NCBI GenBank assembly: GCA_947473125.1
Contig: CANJDH010000001.1
Coordinates: 49,425-113,424, forward strand
Reading direction: 5' to 3'
From: Burkholderiales bacterium
Lineage (GTDB): Bacteria > Pseudomonadota > Gammaproteobacteria > Burkholderiales > JAEUOS01
DNA length: 64,000 nt
Each line of letters begins with the position of its first letter. Positions within the stretch are counted from its first letter, which is position 1. A program made the translations under genes and the position numbers. Below, piece after piece: positions 17,763 to 26,456 of this stretch. A model generated the notes under the pieces. It ran no database searches, was not told the origin of the DNA, and was given only the letters and a program-made list of their open reading frames with translations.

Positions 17763-18875
17763 TCACGCCAGCGAAGGCGCCCGGCGAATCAATTCGGCGA
17801 TTGAAGCGATGGCAGACTCGGTGAGGTTGCACGCAGACGGCAAATAAAAACCGGTTTCCCACAACCGCTCCGCCACCGGGCAAGCAACTTCGCGAAACCC
17901 TGCCTGGCGGCGCAAGAAGGGCTGCATGTTCATCGGACAAAAGAATGTACGGGTTTCCACCCCATGAGTGAAAAGGTATTGCGTCAATACGTCCCGGCCC
18001 ATGCCAAACGCGCTGTCGATAGTGACGGCATACATCCAGTAAACATTGCGCGCGCCTGTCAGTTCTGCGGGAGTTTTCAACCCGGCTATACCGGCAAGAT
18101 ACCGGTTGTAGGTTTGCGCCATGGCGCGCTTTTGCCCCACAAAGCGTTCAATTTTTCGAAATTGCGCGCGCCCAAGAGCAGCTTGCATGCCTGTCATGCG
18201 GAACTGATATCCCGCAATCTGGTGCAGGAAACGCGGCTTGCCAAAGGCCAGGTTTCGCAGCAGTTTCAGTTTTTCGGCCAACGCGGCATCATTGGTGGTT
18301 ACCATTCCCCCTTCACCAGTCGTGATGATCTTGTTCGCATAAAAGCTGAAACACGACATGTGGCCGAACGATCCGGTCATTTGCCCGTGCCAGGTAGCGC
18401 CATGAGACTCGGCGCAATCTTCAATGACCATCAGGCCATGGCGTTGCGCGATGTCCATTAGTTTGTCCATCGCAACGGGATGGCCAAACAAATGGACAGG
18501 GATGATCGCTTTGGTCTTGGGCGTGATCAGCGACTCCAGCAAGTCGAGGTCAAGGTTCCAGGTGACATTCTCCGAATCGACCGGAACTGGCACGCATCCG
18601 TTGTGATAGCAGGCCAGCGCTGTCGCCACGTTGGTCGAGGCGCTTATCAGAACCTCAGAGCCCTGTGGTAGATCGAGTGCGGCGATCGCCAAATGCAATG
18701 CAGTGGTACCGCTTGTCACCGCCACGCCGTGCGCACAACCCACATAGGAGGCGAACTCGCTCTCAAATGCAGGAATCGTTTCGCCAAATGAGCCGGAAAT
18801 TTCCCCCCGCTTCAGGGCGGCGACCACCTCGGCGATATCATCTTCACCAATTTCTGGCTCAAAAACGGGGATCAT
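17763..18875 (-). CDS. DegT/DnrJ/EryC1/StrS-type sugar aminotransferase
   Basis: 370-residue PLP enzyme. It starts with MIPVFEPEIGEDDIAEVV, has the substrate loop SGTTALHLAIAAL (about 58-70), the aspartate of VIEDCAESHGA (about 157) and the PLP lysine in FSFYANKIITTGEGGM (about residue 184). Such enzymes add an amino group to keto-sugar nucleotides at C3 or C4. The cupin gene upstream overlaps by 4 bases (ATGA), suggesting the two act on the same keto-sugar. The 23 extra codons upstream of ATG 18875 are not conserved. Confidence 0.94.
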   Translation of the reverse strand: MIPVFEPEIGEDDIAEVVAALKRGEISGSFGETIPAFESEFASYVGCAHGVAVTSGTTALHLAIAALDLPQGSEVLISASTNVATALACYHNGCVPVPVDSENVTWNLDLDLLESLITPKTKAIIPVHLFGHPVAMDKLMDIAQRHGLMVIEDCAESHGATWHGQMTGSFGHMSCFSFYANKIITTGEGGMVTTNDAALAEKLKLLRNLAFGKPRFLHQIAGYQFRMTGMQAALGRAQFRKIERFVGQKRAMAQTYNRYLAGIAGLKTPAELTGARNVYWMYAVTIDSAFGMGRDVLTQYLFTHGVETRTFFCPMNMQPFLRRQAGFREVACPVAERLWETGFYLPSACNLTESAIASIAELIRRAPSLA

Positions 18876-19285
18876 CTTTTGACATCTACGACAACTTTGT
18901 CGTACTCCGTTCCCAGGAAAGGCCCTTGCTTCACGCTGATACATTGCATGTCTTCAATCACTCTGATGGCATGGACGCCATGGATCAACACGATGGCATC
19001 ACCTGGATTAAGGATGACTTCACGCAAATGAGATCCGCCGTCACCATACAAATCAACCGCCACAATGCCGCGTTGAACCACGAACATTTGCTGCAGATCA
19101 TTAATCTCGCGCTTGAACGGCTGGTGGAAATGAGGTTCTTCGATAAATCCAGCCTCATGCGCCAACAAACCGAATTGAAATGAGGACTCAGGCGGGGAAA
19201 AGAATCGGGTGATTTCAACTCTTGTGTCAGCCCAAATTACCTCCGCATAGCGGATGCCACCAAATTCGATGGTTTCAATGCTCAT
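18872..19285 (-). CDS. Cupin-fold protein, sugar-nucleotide related
   Basis: 137-residue single-domain cupin. Metal-type histidines are visible in EEPHFHQPF (about residues 49-57) and in IHGVHAIRV (about 101-109), within a double-stranded beta-helix pattern. The translational overlap with a DegT aminotransferase suggests an isomerase or epimerase that supplies the keto-sugar, as FdtA/QdtA-type ketoisomerases do. The sequence does not show the FdtA signature, so this is inferred from context. A non-catalytic binding role is also possible. Confidence 0.75.
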   Translation of the reverse strand: MSIETIEFGGIRYAEVIWADTRVEITRFFSPPESSFQFGLLAHEAGFIEEPHFHQPFKREINDLQQMFVVQRGIVAVDLYGDGGSHLREVILNPGDAIVLIHGVHAIRVIEDMQCISVKQGPFLGTEYDKVVVDVKR

Positions 19286-19296
19286 GACAAGTCCCT

Positions 19297-19914
19297 TTAG
19301 GTCAGTCGTTCCTGATGCTTCCTGTCCGTGTGAGGTATCACCTTAACCACTTTAGCTGGATTACCTCCCACAATGGTGTACGGCTCTACATCTTTGGTGA
19401 CGACGCTTCCCGCTCCGACAATCGAGCCTTCTCCAATGGTGACGCCCTTGAGAATAATCGAACGCGCCCCGATCCACGCTCCACGGCAAATCCGAATCGG
19501 CTTGCTGGGTATCGCGCTCCAGTTGTACTCACGCCCGTTCTTGACGTCTGGTAGATCGTTCTTACGAGTTTCGAAATTCTGGCTGTGATTGTTGCTGTCC
19601 AGCAGCAAGCACTCATAGGAAACCAGCACGTCATCCTCCAGGACAATTGCGTCGGCACAATCTAGAACTGTATTGGCGCCAATAAATACATTGTTGCCGA
19701 TAATGATGGTTGCATCATCATGCTCAGTGACAAGCAACCCTTGCAAGGTGCATTCGCTTCCGATTGTAATTTCGCATTTCGAACCACGAGCATCTACATA
19801 TCCCTGGATGACGGTGTTAGATCCAAAAGACTTGACCCTACGCTTGTTCATGCGATCCTTCAGGCCCAACTTTATTCGATTGTAAGAACCGAAAATTCGG
19901 CCAATCAAACTCAT
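19297..19914 (-). CDS. Left-handed beta-helix acyltransferase
   Basis: 205-residue hexapeptide-repeat transferase of the LbetaH family (WcaF/LacA-like), acetyl-CoA-dependent and cytoplasmic. Repeats run through [29 protein letters not shown] (in several short turns, about 74-102) and [27 protein letters not shown] (about 145-172), with a loop insertion between them. It likely O- or N-acetylates a sugar of the glycan. The ATG at 19914 overlaps the upstream methyltransferase stop by 4 bases. This area, to about 21500, looks less GC-rich than the locus average. Confidence 0.88.
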   Translation of the reverse strand: MSLIGRIFGSYNRIKLGLKDRMNKRRVKSFGSNTVIQGYVDARGSKCEITIGSECTLQGLLVTEHDDATIIIGNNVFIGANTVLDCADAIVLEDDVLVSYECLLLDSNNHSQNFETRKNDLPDVKNGREYNWSAIPSKPIRICRGAWIGARSIILKGVTIGEGSIVGAGSVVTKDVEPYTIVGGNPAKVVKVIPHTDRKHQERLT

Positions 19915-20639
19915 CGCTCTGCTTCCTTATAGCAAGCAAACCATTTGCCTACCGAAAGACTGTCATTCCACGCCGAATCTAGAGCAACCACCCGCGGGAA
20001 AGCGTGACCATATTTTGCCATCCACCATTCCACCGAGTTATTGAAGAAACTCTGATAGGTCTTCATCCAGCCCTCGTCTTTGTTGCTACGTGACACTGGC
20101 ACCATGTGAAAAGCAGCTCTTGAAGTAACTCTAGCCGATTCCGCTATTACTGAATCAAGGCCGGCATCGGTAAAGTGTTCGAATGAACCAATCGAATAAG
20201 AATATTCAAATGCCCCATCCGGATACTCCAGCTTTGTCGCATCTGCGACGGACAGTTTCGAAGCAGGAATTCCTCGTTCACGTGCCTTCGAAATAAGAAG
20301 GTCTGAGATATCGCACCCCGTAATGTCTAAGCGGGGGAATCGCGACAATACCTCCATGGTCTTCCCCGTTCCGCAGGCTATGTCAAGCACCCTTCCATGA
20401 GATTCATGCAGGAGTAGCTGAATTTCATTCCATACGTTGCCCTCGCCCCAACTTTCAAGAAGGGCGGCCATTTCATCATCCCAGTAGACGTCCAGGTCCT
20501 GAGCCGACGGATGCCCGCCCTGCACTCGCTCTATTGCAGGCCGCAGGCCGGCCTTAACGCGCTGCAACCCTCTCCAGGCAAGCGGCGGACATAAGTCCCG
20601 AACCACATTTTTCACACGGGAAACAGATTTCTTAGCCAA
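19911..20639 (-). CDS. Class I SAM-dependent methyltransferase
   Basis: 242 residues. Motif I is [15 protein letters not shown] (about residues 85-99), with LDITGCDIS giving the acidic residue of the next strand and [13 protein letters not shown] in the position of motif II. It is a Methyltransf_11/25-type fold. The basic N-terminal 40 residues may be a membrane or partner contact. It starts inside the upstream glycosyltransferase gene (28-base overlap) and overlaps the acyltransferase gene by 4. Substrate unknown; a sugar O- or N-methylation is inferred from location. Confidence 0.87.
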   Translation of the reverse strand: MAKKSVSRVKNVVRDLCPPLAWRGLQRVKAGLRPAIERVQGGHPSAQDLDVYWDDEMAALLESWGEGNVWNEIQLLLHESHGRVLDIACGTGKTMEVLSRFPRLDITGCDISDLLISKARERGIPASKLSVADATKLEYPDGAFEYSYSIGSFEHFTDAGLDSVIAESARVTSRAAFHMVPVSRSNKDEGWMKTYQSFFNNSVEWWMAKYGHAFPRVVALDSAWNDSLSVGKWFACYKEAER

Positions 20640-21505
20640 TGTCTCAACCCTCTCTTTGATCCACGTATCAATTTCTTCACTGCGAGATAAGTCGATTGAT
20701 CAACCTCAATCGCATTCGGCCAGACAAGCGTCTCACCGATTGGCTTCAATTCAACCTGCCCGAGATCGCTACGTTGCGAATGCGTACCGCTGCCGTCAAA
20801 CCCGATATTTGAGATCAGACTCGACGGGGGATAAGCCGTAACTCCACCCAGCATGAATACATTCAGATACCAGACCGCACCCCAAGAGTTTACGCGCCCC
20901 TCAACATGGTCAGTCAGCAATTTTACGTAGTCATAGTGGCCATCCAGATTGAACGCTCTGCGTCGCCCTGGGTTGGCCTTCAAGCTCTCAAAACCCTTCA
21001 GGCTGGGGTCGTACGCGTTCCAGGCACGATGCCAAGTTCCCCATCCCCAACACGATGTCGTCGGTAACAACACCACCCGATTTCCATCCTGGCCGTCCAC
21101 CGGATACATATACCTGGAAACCTGCATGACTCTCGACTCACCCTCAAATCGTCCAAGCGCCTCGTTCATAAACGTCAAAAATTGGGGCGCCGGAATCAAA
21201 TCGTCTTCCAACACGATTACGCGCCCAAACTTCTCGCATAGATTCCTTACTTCACCCGTGATCGAAGCAACCAAGCCCAAATTGATGTCGCGCTCAATCA
21301 AGGTGATCTCACCAAACCCTTTGGCCCGCCTCGCCACAGCCCGGACCATATCCACTTTCGACCGATCCAGGTGACGCTTCGGCCCGTCCGAATACAAATA
21401 GAGACGGCTCTGTGACGCTAGAGGATTGAGAGAAAGCGCGTCAAGGCTTGCCTGTAGATGTTCCGGTCTGTTGTAGGCAAATAACGCGATTGGTGCCAGA
21501 TTCAT
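20612..21505 (-). CDS. GT-A glycosyltransferase (HlpA/GT2-like)
   Basis: 297 residues. The domain opens with APIALFAYNRPEHLQASLDAL. LYLYSDGPK (about residue 35), then INLGLVASITGEV and the metal-binding VIVLEDDLIPAPQFL (about 97-111), define a GT2/GNT-I-like fold. TSCWGWGTWHRAWNAYD is a typical acceptor-site block of this subfamily. The start is ATG at 21505, with GGAG at normal spacing. A perfect hairpin lies just upstream at 21521-21540. Donor sugar unknown. Confidence 0.88.
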   Translation of the reverse strand: MNLAPIALFAYNRPEHLQASLDALSLNPLASQSRLYLYSDGPKRHLDRSKVDMVRAVARRAKGFGEITLIERDINLGLVASITGEVRNLCEKFGRVIVLEDDLIPAPQFLTFMNEALGRFEGESRVMQVSRYMYPVDGQDGNRVVLLPTTSCWGWGTWHRAWNAYDPSLKGFESLKANPGRRRAFNLDGHYDYVKLLTDHVEGRVNSWGAVWYLNVFMLGGVTAYPPSSLISNIGFDGSGTHSQRSDLGQVELKPIGETLVWPNAIEVDQSTYLAVKKLIRGSKRGLRHWLRNLFPV

Positions 21506-21520
21506 GCGGGCTCCACAATA

Positions 21521-21540
21521 TGCACGCAATCATGCGTGCA
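21521..21540. repeat. Perfect 8-bp hairpin in an operon gap
   Basis: TGCACGCA (21521-21528) and TGCGTGCA (21533-21540) flank a 4-base loop, 15 bases upstream of the glycosyltransferase start. The 194-base gap 21506-21699 is one of the few real gaps in this operon and is AT-rich. It could hold a terminator, a processing site or an internal promoter. A TACAAT at 21578-21573 (minus) has no good -35. Confidence 0.45.
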
Positions 21541-21699
21541 GTGCAGGTGGCACTCGAAAACTCAGGTAAGGAATTGTATCTTCTGAATCGCCCCGAGAAT
21601 TGAGCAATAGCACCAATCTGACAATTTCTCCCTGTACATTTTCAAATTGATTTCAGCTCTCAAAAGAGCCATCGTAAAAATTACTTCCTAAGTGAGTCT

Positions 21700-22464
21700 C
21701 TAAACCGATGAGTCTACCTTCTCGAACAATCCGACCCAACCGGACGCCTGTCCAATGATGCCCGCCGAAGCTCTGAATCCCAAGGCGCAGGCGAGATTGA
21801 TCAGTTGCAAAAGCGGCGTGGTCCAGGATTTGACGTACAGCCCTCGGGCGTAAGCGACAGCGTGAGGGCTGCGCCGGAACCAAACATCCGCCAACTTGAG
21901 CCTGTGACGTCCGTAGTACTGGACTTGAGCCCCGCTGGCGCCGAAAACCATACTGAGCCCGACCGGCTGATAGGGTTTGATATGATCAAAGTCGTCAAAA
22001 AACCGCGCGCTAAGCAAAGGGGTCGCCACCAGTAGATGGCCGCCCGGGCGCAGGTAGTCGAGATAGCCGTCCAGAAAGGCCAACAAATCGCGCGGGGCAA
22101 AATGCTCGATTACGTGCGACATGATCAGGACGTCGGCTTGGATAGGTTGCGCTACGAACTCGGCAGGCGTAAAGCACTTCAGTCCGTCCTTGTTATTGCG
22201 GGCGACGATTTCAGGGTTGACGTCTATTCCAATGGCGTCGATGCCCGCCATCCGCAGGGCACGCAAGGCTCGGCCATAGCCGCAGCCCACGTCGACAATC
22301 TGGGAATTTTTTCGTCCTCCGACCGCCCGAAGCACAAATTGGATCAAGCGCGGCGTTTCGTTGTCTATCGCCAGAATCGCTCGATATGCTGCCTTGGCAC
22401 CCTCAATCATTCCATCGGCGCTATTGCAGGCGCAACGCAAGCCGGGCGTTGAGTCTGGTTTCAT
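21700..22464 (-). CDS. Class I SAM-dependent methyltransferase
   Basis: 254 residues from ATG 22464; a shorter start at ATG 22410 would avoid overlapping the upstream gene and still keeps the fold. Motif I is IVDVGCGYGRALRAL, followed by AIGIDVNPEIVARNN and the acidic DVLIMSHVIEHFAPRDLL. LRPGGHLLVATPL is the usual later strand. It is a Methyltransf_11/23 type. The last gene before an AT-rich gap. Probably modifies a sugar; no substrate can be named. Confidence 0.87.
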   Translation of the reverse strand: MKPDSTPGLRCACNSADGMIEGAKAAYRAILAIDNETPRLIQFVLRAVGGRKNSQIVDVGCGYGRALRALRMAGIDAIGIDVNPEIVARNNKDGLKCFTPAEFVAQPIQADVLIMSHVIEHFAPRDLLAFLDGYLDYLRPGGHLLVATPLLSARFFDDFDHIKPYQPVGLSMVFGASGAQVQYYGRHRLKLADVWFRRSPHAVAYARGLYVKSWTTPLLQLINLACALGFRASAGIIGQASGWVGLFEKVDSSV

Positions 22465-23452
22465 TCGTGCCGGCTGAATCGCCAATACCCGAGATATCGA
22501 CATCCTCGCAAACCAGTTCCCTGACCGTCGCATATCTGGCGAAAATCCGCGCGAGATTGCGAGCCTGCTGAATGTCGGTGCGCGTCAGCGGCGTTGTCGA
22601 GCCGTATCCACAGATCTGGTCGATCACCACGATTCCCCCGGGGCGCATCACTCGTATCACTTCCTGCACCAGCTTTCTGATTTCGTAGGACTTGTCAACC
22701 ACGTTCTTCAAGAAGACGAATTGGAAGTGACCATCGTCAAAAGGCATTTGATGCATGTCGCCAGCAACCACCATCTCCGCGTCATCGGTGAACAGGTCAA
22801 GGCCTATGTGCTTGTGGAGTCCGACGATTTTCCTGAAAAATTCGATTTCAGTCACCCATCTCGGTCCAATCGAGAGCGACGGCAGCTCTGGCCGCAGCAT
22901 GCCCCGGAAAAACCATCCGCGCAGCTTGATTTCCCAAAATGATCTCCGCAACACCCTCTCTATCAGGGTCGCCGGAGCAGTTGTCACGCTGCGGAGATAA
23001 CGGCGCAGCTCTCCGGCCTGCCGGTGTGCGTTGTAGCGGGTACTTCGCACATTGTGTGCGCCCATTCCCAAGTCCTTCTGCAAAGAAATTACAGCATCAA
23101 CCGAGTCGGTAACGCTCTTCTCAGACCAATGGTCGAAATCGGTTGCAGCCTTCGACATTCGCGCTGCTGAATGCGAGCTGTAACCCGAAGTGTCAACGCC
23201 ACAGGCAGCGATCATCTGCGGCAATGCCAAAATGTCACGTTCCTGCTGACTCTCCGGATCCAGTAAATCAAATAACCGCATTAGTTCGGGTAGCCGCACC
23301 ACACCGCCAGCATCGGTAACTCCATGATTCTCGATCAAAATATCGGGCAACAGATCTATCAGATCGCGGTCGTAGCTCAAAACGCAATTCTTGCGCAAGA
23401 CGATGCTGTCGATGCAGGCCAAGATCGCAGCGTGATTCTCACTTGTGTTCAT
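22421..23452 (-). CDS. Methyltransferase-like protein with degenerate motif I
   Basis: 343 residues. The C-terminal third carries a Methyltransf_11-like pattern (VVAGDMHQMPFDDGHFQFVF at about residues 231-250, EVIRVMRPGGIVVIDQI at about 268). The usual glycine-rich SAM loop is not visible; in its place stands HIGLDLFTDDAEM. The N-terminal 150 residues are helical and not recognised. It may bind SAM in an altered way or may have lost activity. It is followed by a true methyltransferase gene that overlaps it slightly. Function unknown. Confidence 0.75.
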   Translation of the reverse strand: MNTSENHAAILACIDSIVLRKNCVLSYDRDLIDLLPDILIENHGVTDAGGVVRLPELMRLFDLLDPESQQERDILALPQMIAACGVDTSGYSSHSAARMSKAATDFDHWSEKSVTDSVDAVISLQKDLGMGAHNVRSTRYNAHRQAGELRRYLRSVTTAPATLIERVLRRSFWEIKLRGWFFRGMLRPELPSLSIGPRWVTEIEFFRKIVGLHKHIGLDLFTDDAEMVVAGDMHQMPFDDGHFQFVFLKNVVDKSYEIRKLVQEVIRVMRPGGIVVIDQICGYGSTTPLTRTDIQQARNLARIFARYATVRELVCEDVDISGIGDSAGTNETRLNARLALRLQ

Positions 23453-23513
23453 TCAATTGCCTGAAAAAGTTGGGGAAATTGCGCAATCCGCGCCTTGCGG
23501 CGGCCGGACGAGT

Positions 23514-25358
23514 TCAAAGCGGGCGATCCTGGGACGGGCATACGGATTCAGATGCTGATTCCACTTTCCCGAGATTGCGGAAAACCTCGTTGCGCGCCGA
23601 CAATTCTTCATATTTGCCGGCATCAATAACTCTTCCGTTCTGCATCAAGTAGATCAAATCGCAATCACGGATGGTGGAAAACCTGTGTGCAATCAGAATA
23701 ATTGTCTTGGCATGCGCCAACGAACGAATCGCGGCGATTATCGCATCCTCAGTGATGCCGTCAAGCGCGCTGGTGGCCTCGTCGAATACCAATATCTGCG
23801 GATCATGATATAGCGCGCGGGCGATTCCGATGCGCTGGCGCTGGCCACCCGAAAGCCGGATGCCGCGCTCGCCGATTACCGTCTCATATTTCATCGGCAG
23901 TTCCTGTTCGATGAAATCATGCACGCTGGCGAGCCTCGCGGCCGCCCTGACGCGCTCGGGATCGATCGCGTCAGGCGGCAGCCCGAAGGCGATATTCCGG
24001 GTGATCGAGGCTTCCGTCAGATAGATGTTCTGCGGCATATAGCCTATACCTTCTCGCCACGCGCGAAGTTGACGCGTCTGCAGCGGCTGGCCATCAACGA
24101 TAATGGCACCGGCCGTCGGCTGAAGCAGTCCAAGAAATATGTCGATCAAAGTGGTCTTGCCGGCTCCCGAGGTTCCGACCAGGCCGACCGTGGTGTTCCT
24201 TGAAATCACGATGTCTACCGCCCGCAACGAGTCCTGCTCAGCTGATGGATAGCGGTAAGAAATGTCACGCAGTTCGATCTGGCGCTCGAACTGCACTGGC
24301 ACTTGTACTTTGTCCGCAGCACCGATTTCGTCTGGTGTGCGCGCTAATTCGTCGAGTTCCCGATGTAGGTTGCCGAGGGACGAGAGGCTGAAACGAAGCT
24401 GGCCGAGGCCACCAAATATCTGCTGGATCGCCGGCAAGAGACGGTAGCCGGCGACCGCGTAAAGCGCGATCAGGGGCAACGCCTGATTGACGTCGCGACG
24501 CACCGACAGCAAATATAGGAGAATCAGGAGGATGCCGCCGAAGGCGATGCTTTCCATCGCATAACGAGGCAGCATCCCGAACAGACCGTTTTGCATCTGG
24601 TATTGGCCCAACTCCTTCGAAGCCCGGGAGAATTCACTCAGATAGTGCTGGGTACGGCCAAGAAGCTTTAGATCCTTGATGCCCTGGAGTACTTCGGTTG
24701 CCATGCTGAGCCTGGCGCGGTTAGCGTCAGCGGACAATGAACCTATCGCCGACAGGCGAGAACGAACAAAAATATAGACCAGCATGTAGCTTCCGCCGAC
24801 AACAGCAGCAACGATCAGCGCGAGCACCGGATCGACCGCCAGAAGCAAGGAGAGCATTAGAAACGTAACTATTATCTTGGCGAATGTCTGCAGGCCAGGG
24901 ACTATTACCCCCATCACCATGCCACTGGTTTCGCCGATCACGTTCAATACCATGGTGGCGGAGTTCCGAGCCAGAAAAAAAGAGTAAGGCTTGTCCAGAT
25001 AACTCCTCAGCATGCGTACCGACAATTCGTGTCCAACGTCATAACTGAATTTGAGCATCAGCTTGGTCATGAGTGCGGCCAGCCCATTCCCCAGCAGCAT
25101 GATGATTAATACCCCTAGTCCGAGCGCGAATAAGAAGCGATATTGGCTGGAAAATCCCAAGCTTTGGTAGATATAGTGGAGAATGCGGCTGGTTTCCACT
25201 GACTCGGGCCGCGCGACGACAGCCATGAACGGGAAAATCGACGATATGCCGACGACGTCAATCAGACCGACCAGGACGATCAACACCAGCAGCCGGGCGA
25301 GCGTACGCCGTTGCTGGTTGTTCAGGAGCGCATAAACTGCACGTAACTGCTCAATCAT
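23514..25358 (-). CDS. PglK-like ABC flippase for lipid-linked oligosaccharide
   Basis: 614-residue half-transporter with membrane and ATPase domains fused. About six transmembrane helices fill residues 20-330. The nucleotide-binding domain has Walker A GTSGAGKTT (about 393-401), the signature LSGGQRQR (about 502), Walker B ILVFDEATS (about 523) and the switch IAHR. The IDVVGISSIFPFMAVV start is typical of PglK-type flippases that turn undecaprenyl-linked oligosaccharides to the periplasm. It is the only lipid-linked-glycan flippase candidate in the window. MsbA-like lipid A transport is less likely given the context. Confidence 0.9.
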   Translation of the reverse strand: MIEQLRAVYALLNNQQRRTLARLLVLIVLVGLIDVVGISSIFPFMAVVARPESVETSRILHYIYQSLGFSSQYRFLFALGLGVLIIMLLGNGLAALMTKLMLKFSYDVGHELSVRMLRSYLDKPYSFFLARNSATMVLNVIGETSGMVMGVIVPGLQTFAKIIVTFLMLSLLLAVDPVLALIVAAVVGGSYMLVYIFVRSRLSAIGSLSADANRARLSMATEVLQGIKDLKLLGRTQHYLSEFSRASKELGQYQMQNGLFGMLPRYAMESIAFGGILLILLYLLSVRRDVNQALPLIALYAVAGYRLLPAIQQIFGGLGQLRFSLSSLGNLHRELDELARTPDEIGAADKVQVPVQFERQIELRDISYRYPSAEQDSLRAVDIVISRNTTVGLVGTSGAGKTTLIDIFLGLLQPTAGAIIVDGQPLQTRQLRAWREGIGYMPQNIYLTEASITRNIAFGLPPDAIDPERVRAAARLASVHDFIEQELPMKYETVIGERGIRLSGGQRQRIGIARALYHDPQILVFDEATSALDGITEDAIIAAIRSLAHAKTIILIAHRFSTIRDCDLIYLMQNGRVIDAGKYEELSARNEVFRNLGKVESASESVCPSQDRPL

Positions 25359-25382
25359 GTGTATCGGACTGGGTGCGCACGC

Positions 25383-26456
25383 CTAGCGAGGAGTGGCGGG
25401 ATCCATCCAGCGGCTGAACACCCGGCGGTGCGCCGCCACGAAGCGGCGGAAAGAAGAATTATGGAATTGCGTGATAGTCCCCTTGCCGGGTAGCGCGGCA
25501 CCAAAAAGGCTGTTGCTGAATTCGAATTCAAACATCAGGCGGTCGCCCTGCAGCACAGGCTTGCCCTTGTGCAGGCCGCGCGTATCCTCGGCGATGATGG
25601 TGCCACGCCGCCCGGTGAATTCGATCAGATCCTCGGCCGGGTAGCAGGCCGCCACTTCGGCGTCGGTTAGGCGCGCGTAACCTTGGGCAAGAAAGCTGTC
25701 CGGAATCCCGCCACTTCGGTGGGATCCGGCGACGAAACAATGCGGCCCGCGGGCCGGGGTCATATCGGTCAGGTAGATGAAAAATTTCAACCAGCGCACA
25801 TGGTCCATATCAAAATGATAAAGTTGAGCGGCATTGCGGTCAGGCTGCTGTGAGTGCGCGGTACTCCACCACAGGTTCACCGTGTCGAGCACCGGCTGCG
25901 CACCAAGATAATCCTGCGCCAGCGCTAGCAAGGAGCCGTCCCCCATCAAGCGCTGGACGTCGGGCTGGTTGATCAGGTCGCCTGGATGGAATTCATAAAT
26001 GATCGCCTGTGGTTCGCCGCGCGGATAAACGCCGGGCTGTGCCCGCGCTGCGTCGCCACTATCCGTCGCGCGCGCCGTGCACGGATGGGTCAGGGCGAAT
26101 TGCAGCAGTTTGTCGCACAGCTCCGCGGGTAGCTGTTCTGGGAACAGGAAATAGCCGCGGGTGCGCAGCGCATCGGCCGCCGCATGCCGCTCGGCGTCGT
26201 TACGGAAGTTGAGTATGCCTTCGGGCTGCTCAAGATAGTACGGCCGCCGTAGGCGCCCGATCAAGGCTGCAAGCAGGTCATTGGATCGCCCGCGAGTAAG
26301 CGTGAACAGCCGAACAAGGGCCTGATAGGCGAATGCAGGCGTGCGCCCGCTCAGCCGGTATGCCGCCAGTCCCGCCAACACTCGCAGCGAGGACAAAGCC
26401 ACCCGCGCCAAATGACGCAACGATGGGAAATTCTGCTGAGCAGGGGAGATGGTCAT
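25383..26456 (-). CDS. Phytanoyl-CoA dioxygenase (PhyH) family protein
   Basis: 357-residue Fe(II)/2-oxoglutarate-dependent oxygenase candidate. The facial triad is visible: HFD in LYHFDMDHVRW (about residues 220-229) and the distal histidine in DTRGLHKGKPV (about 302), followed by the 2-oxoglutarate arginine region GDRLMFEFEF. Known relatives hydroxylate diverse small molecules or antibiotic intermediates. The start ATG 26456 overlaps the stop of the upstream AsnB-like gene by 4 bases, so the two are probably partners. The substrate, possibly a sugar or an acyl group on it, is not known. Confidence 0.85.
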   Translation of the reverse strand: MTISPAQQNFPSLRHLARVALSSLRVLAGLAAYRLSGRTPAFAYQALVRLFTLTRGRSNDLLAALIGRLRRPYYLEQPEGILNFRNDAERHAAADALRTRGYFLFPEQLPAELCDKLLQFALTHPCTARATDSGDAARAQPGVYPRGEPQAIIYEFHPGDLINQPDVQRLMGDGSLLALAQDYLGAQPVLDTVNLWWSTAHSQQPDRNAAQLYHFDMDHVRWLKFFIYLTDMTPARGPHCFVAGSHRSGGIPDSFLAQGYARLTDAEVAACYPAEDLIEFTGRRGTIIAEDTRGLHKGKPVLQGDRLMFEFEFSNSLFGAALPGKGTITQFHNSSFRRFVAAHRRVFSRWMDPATPR

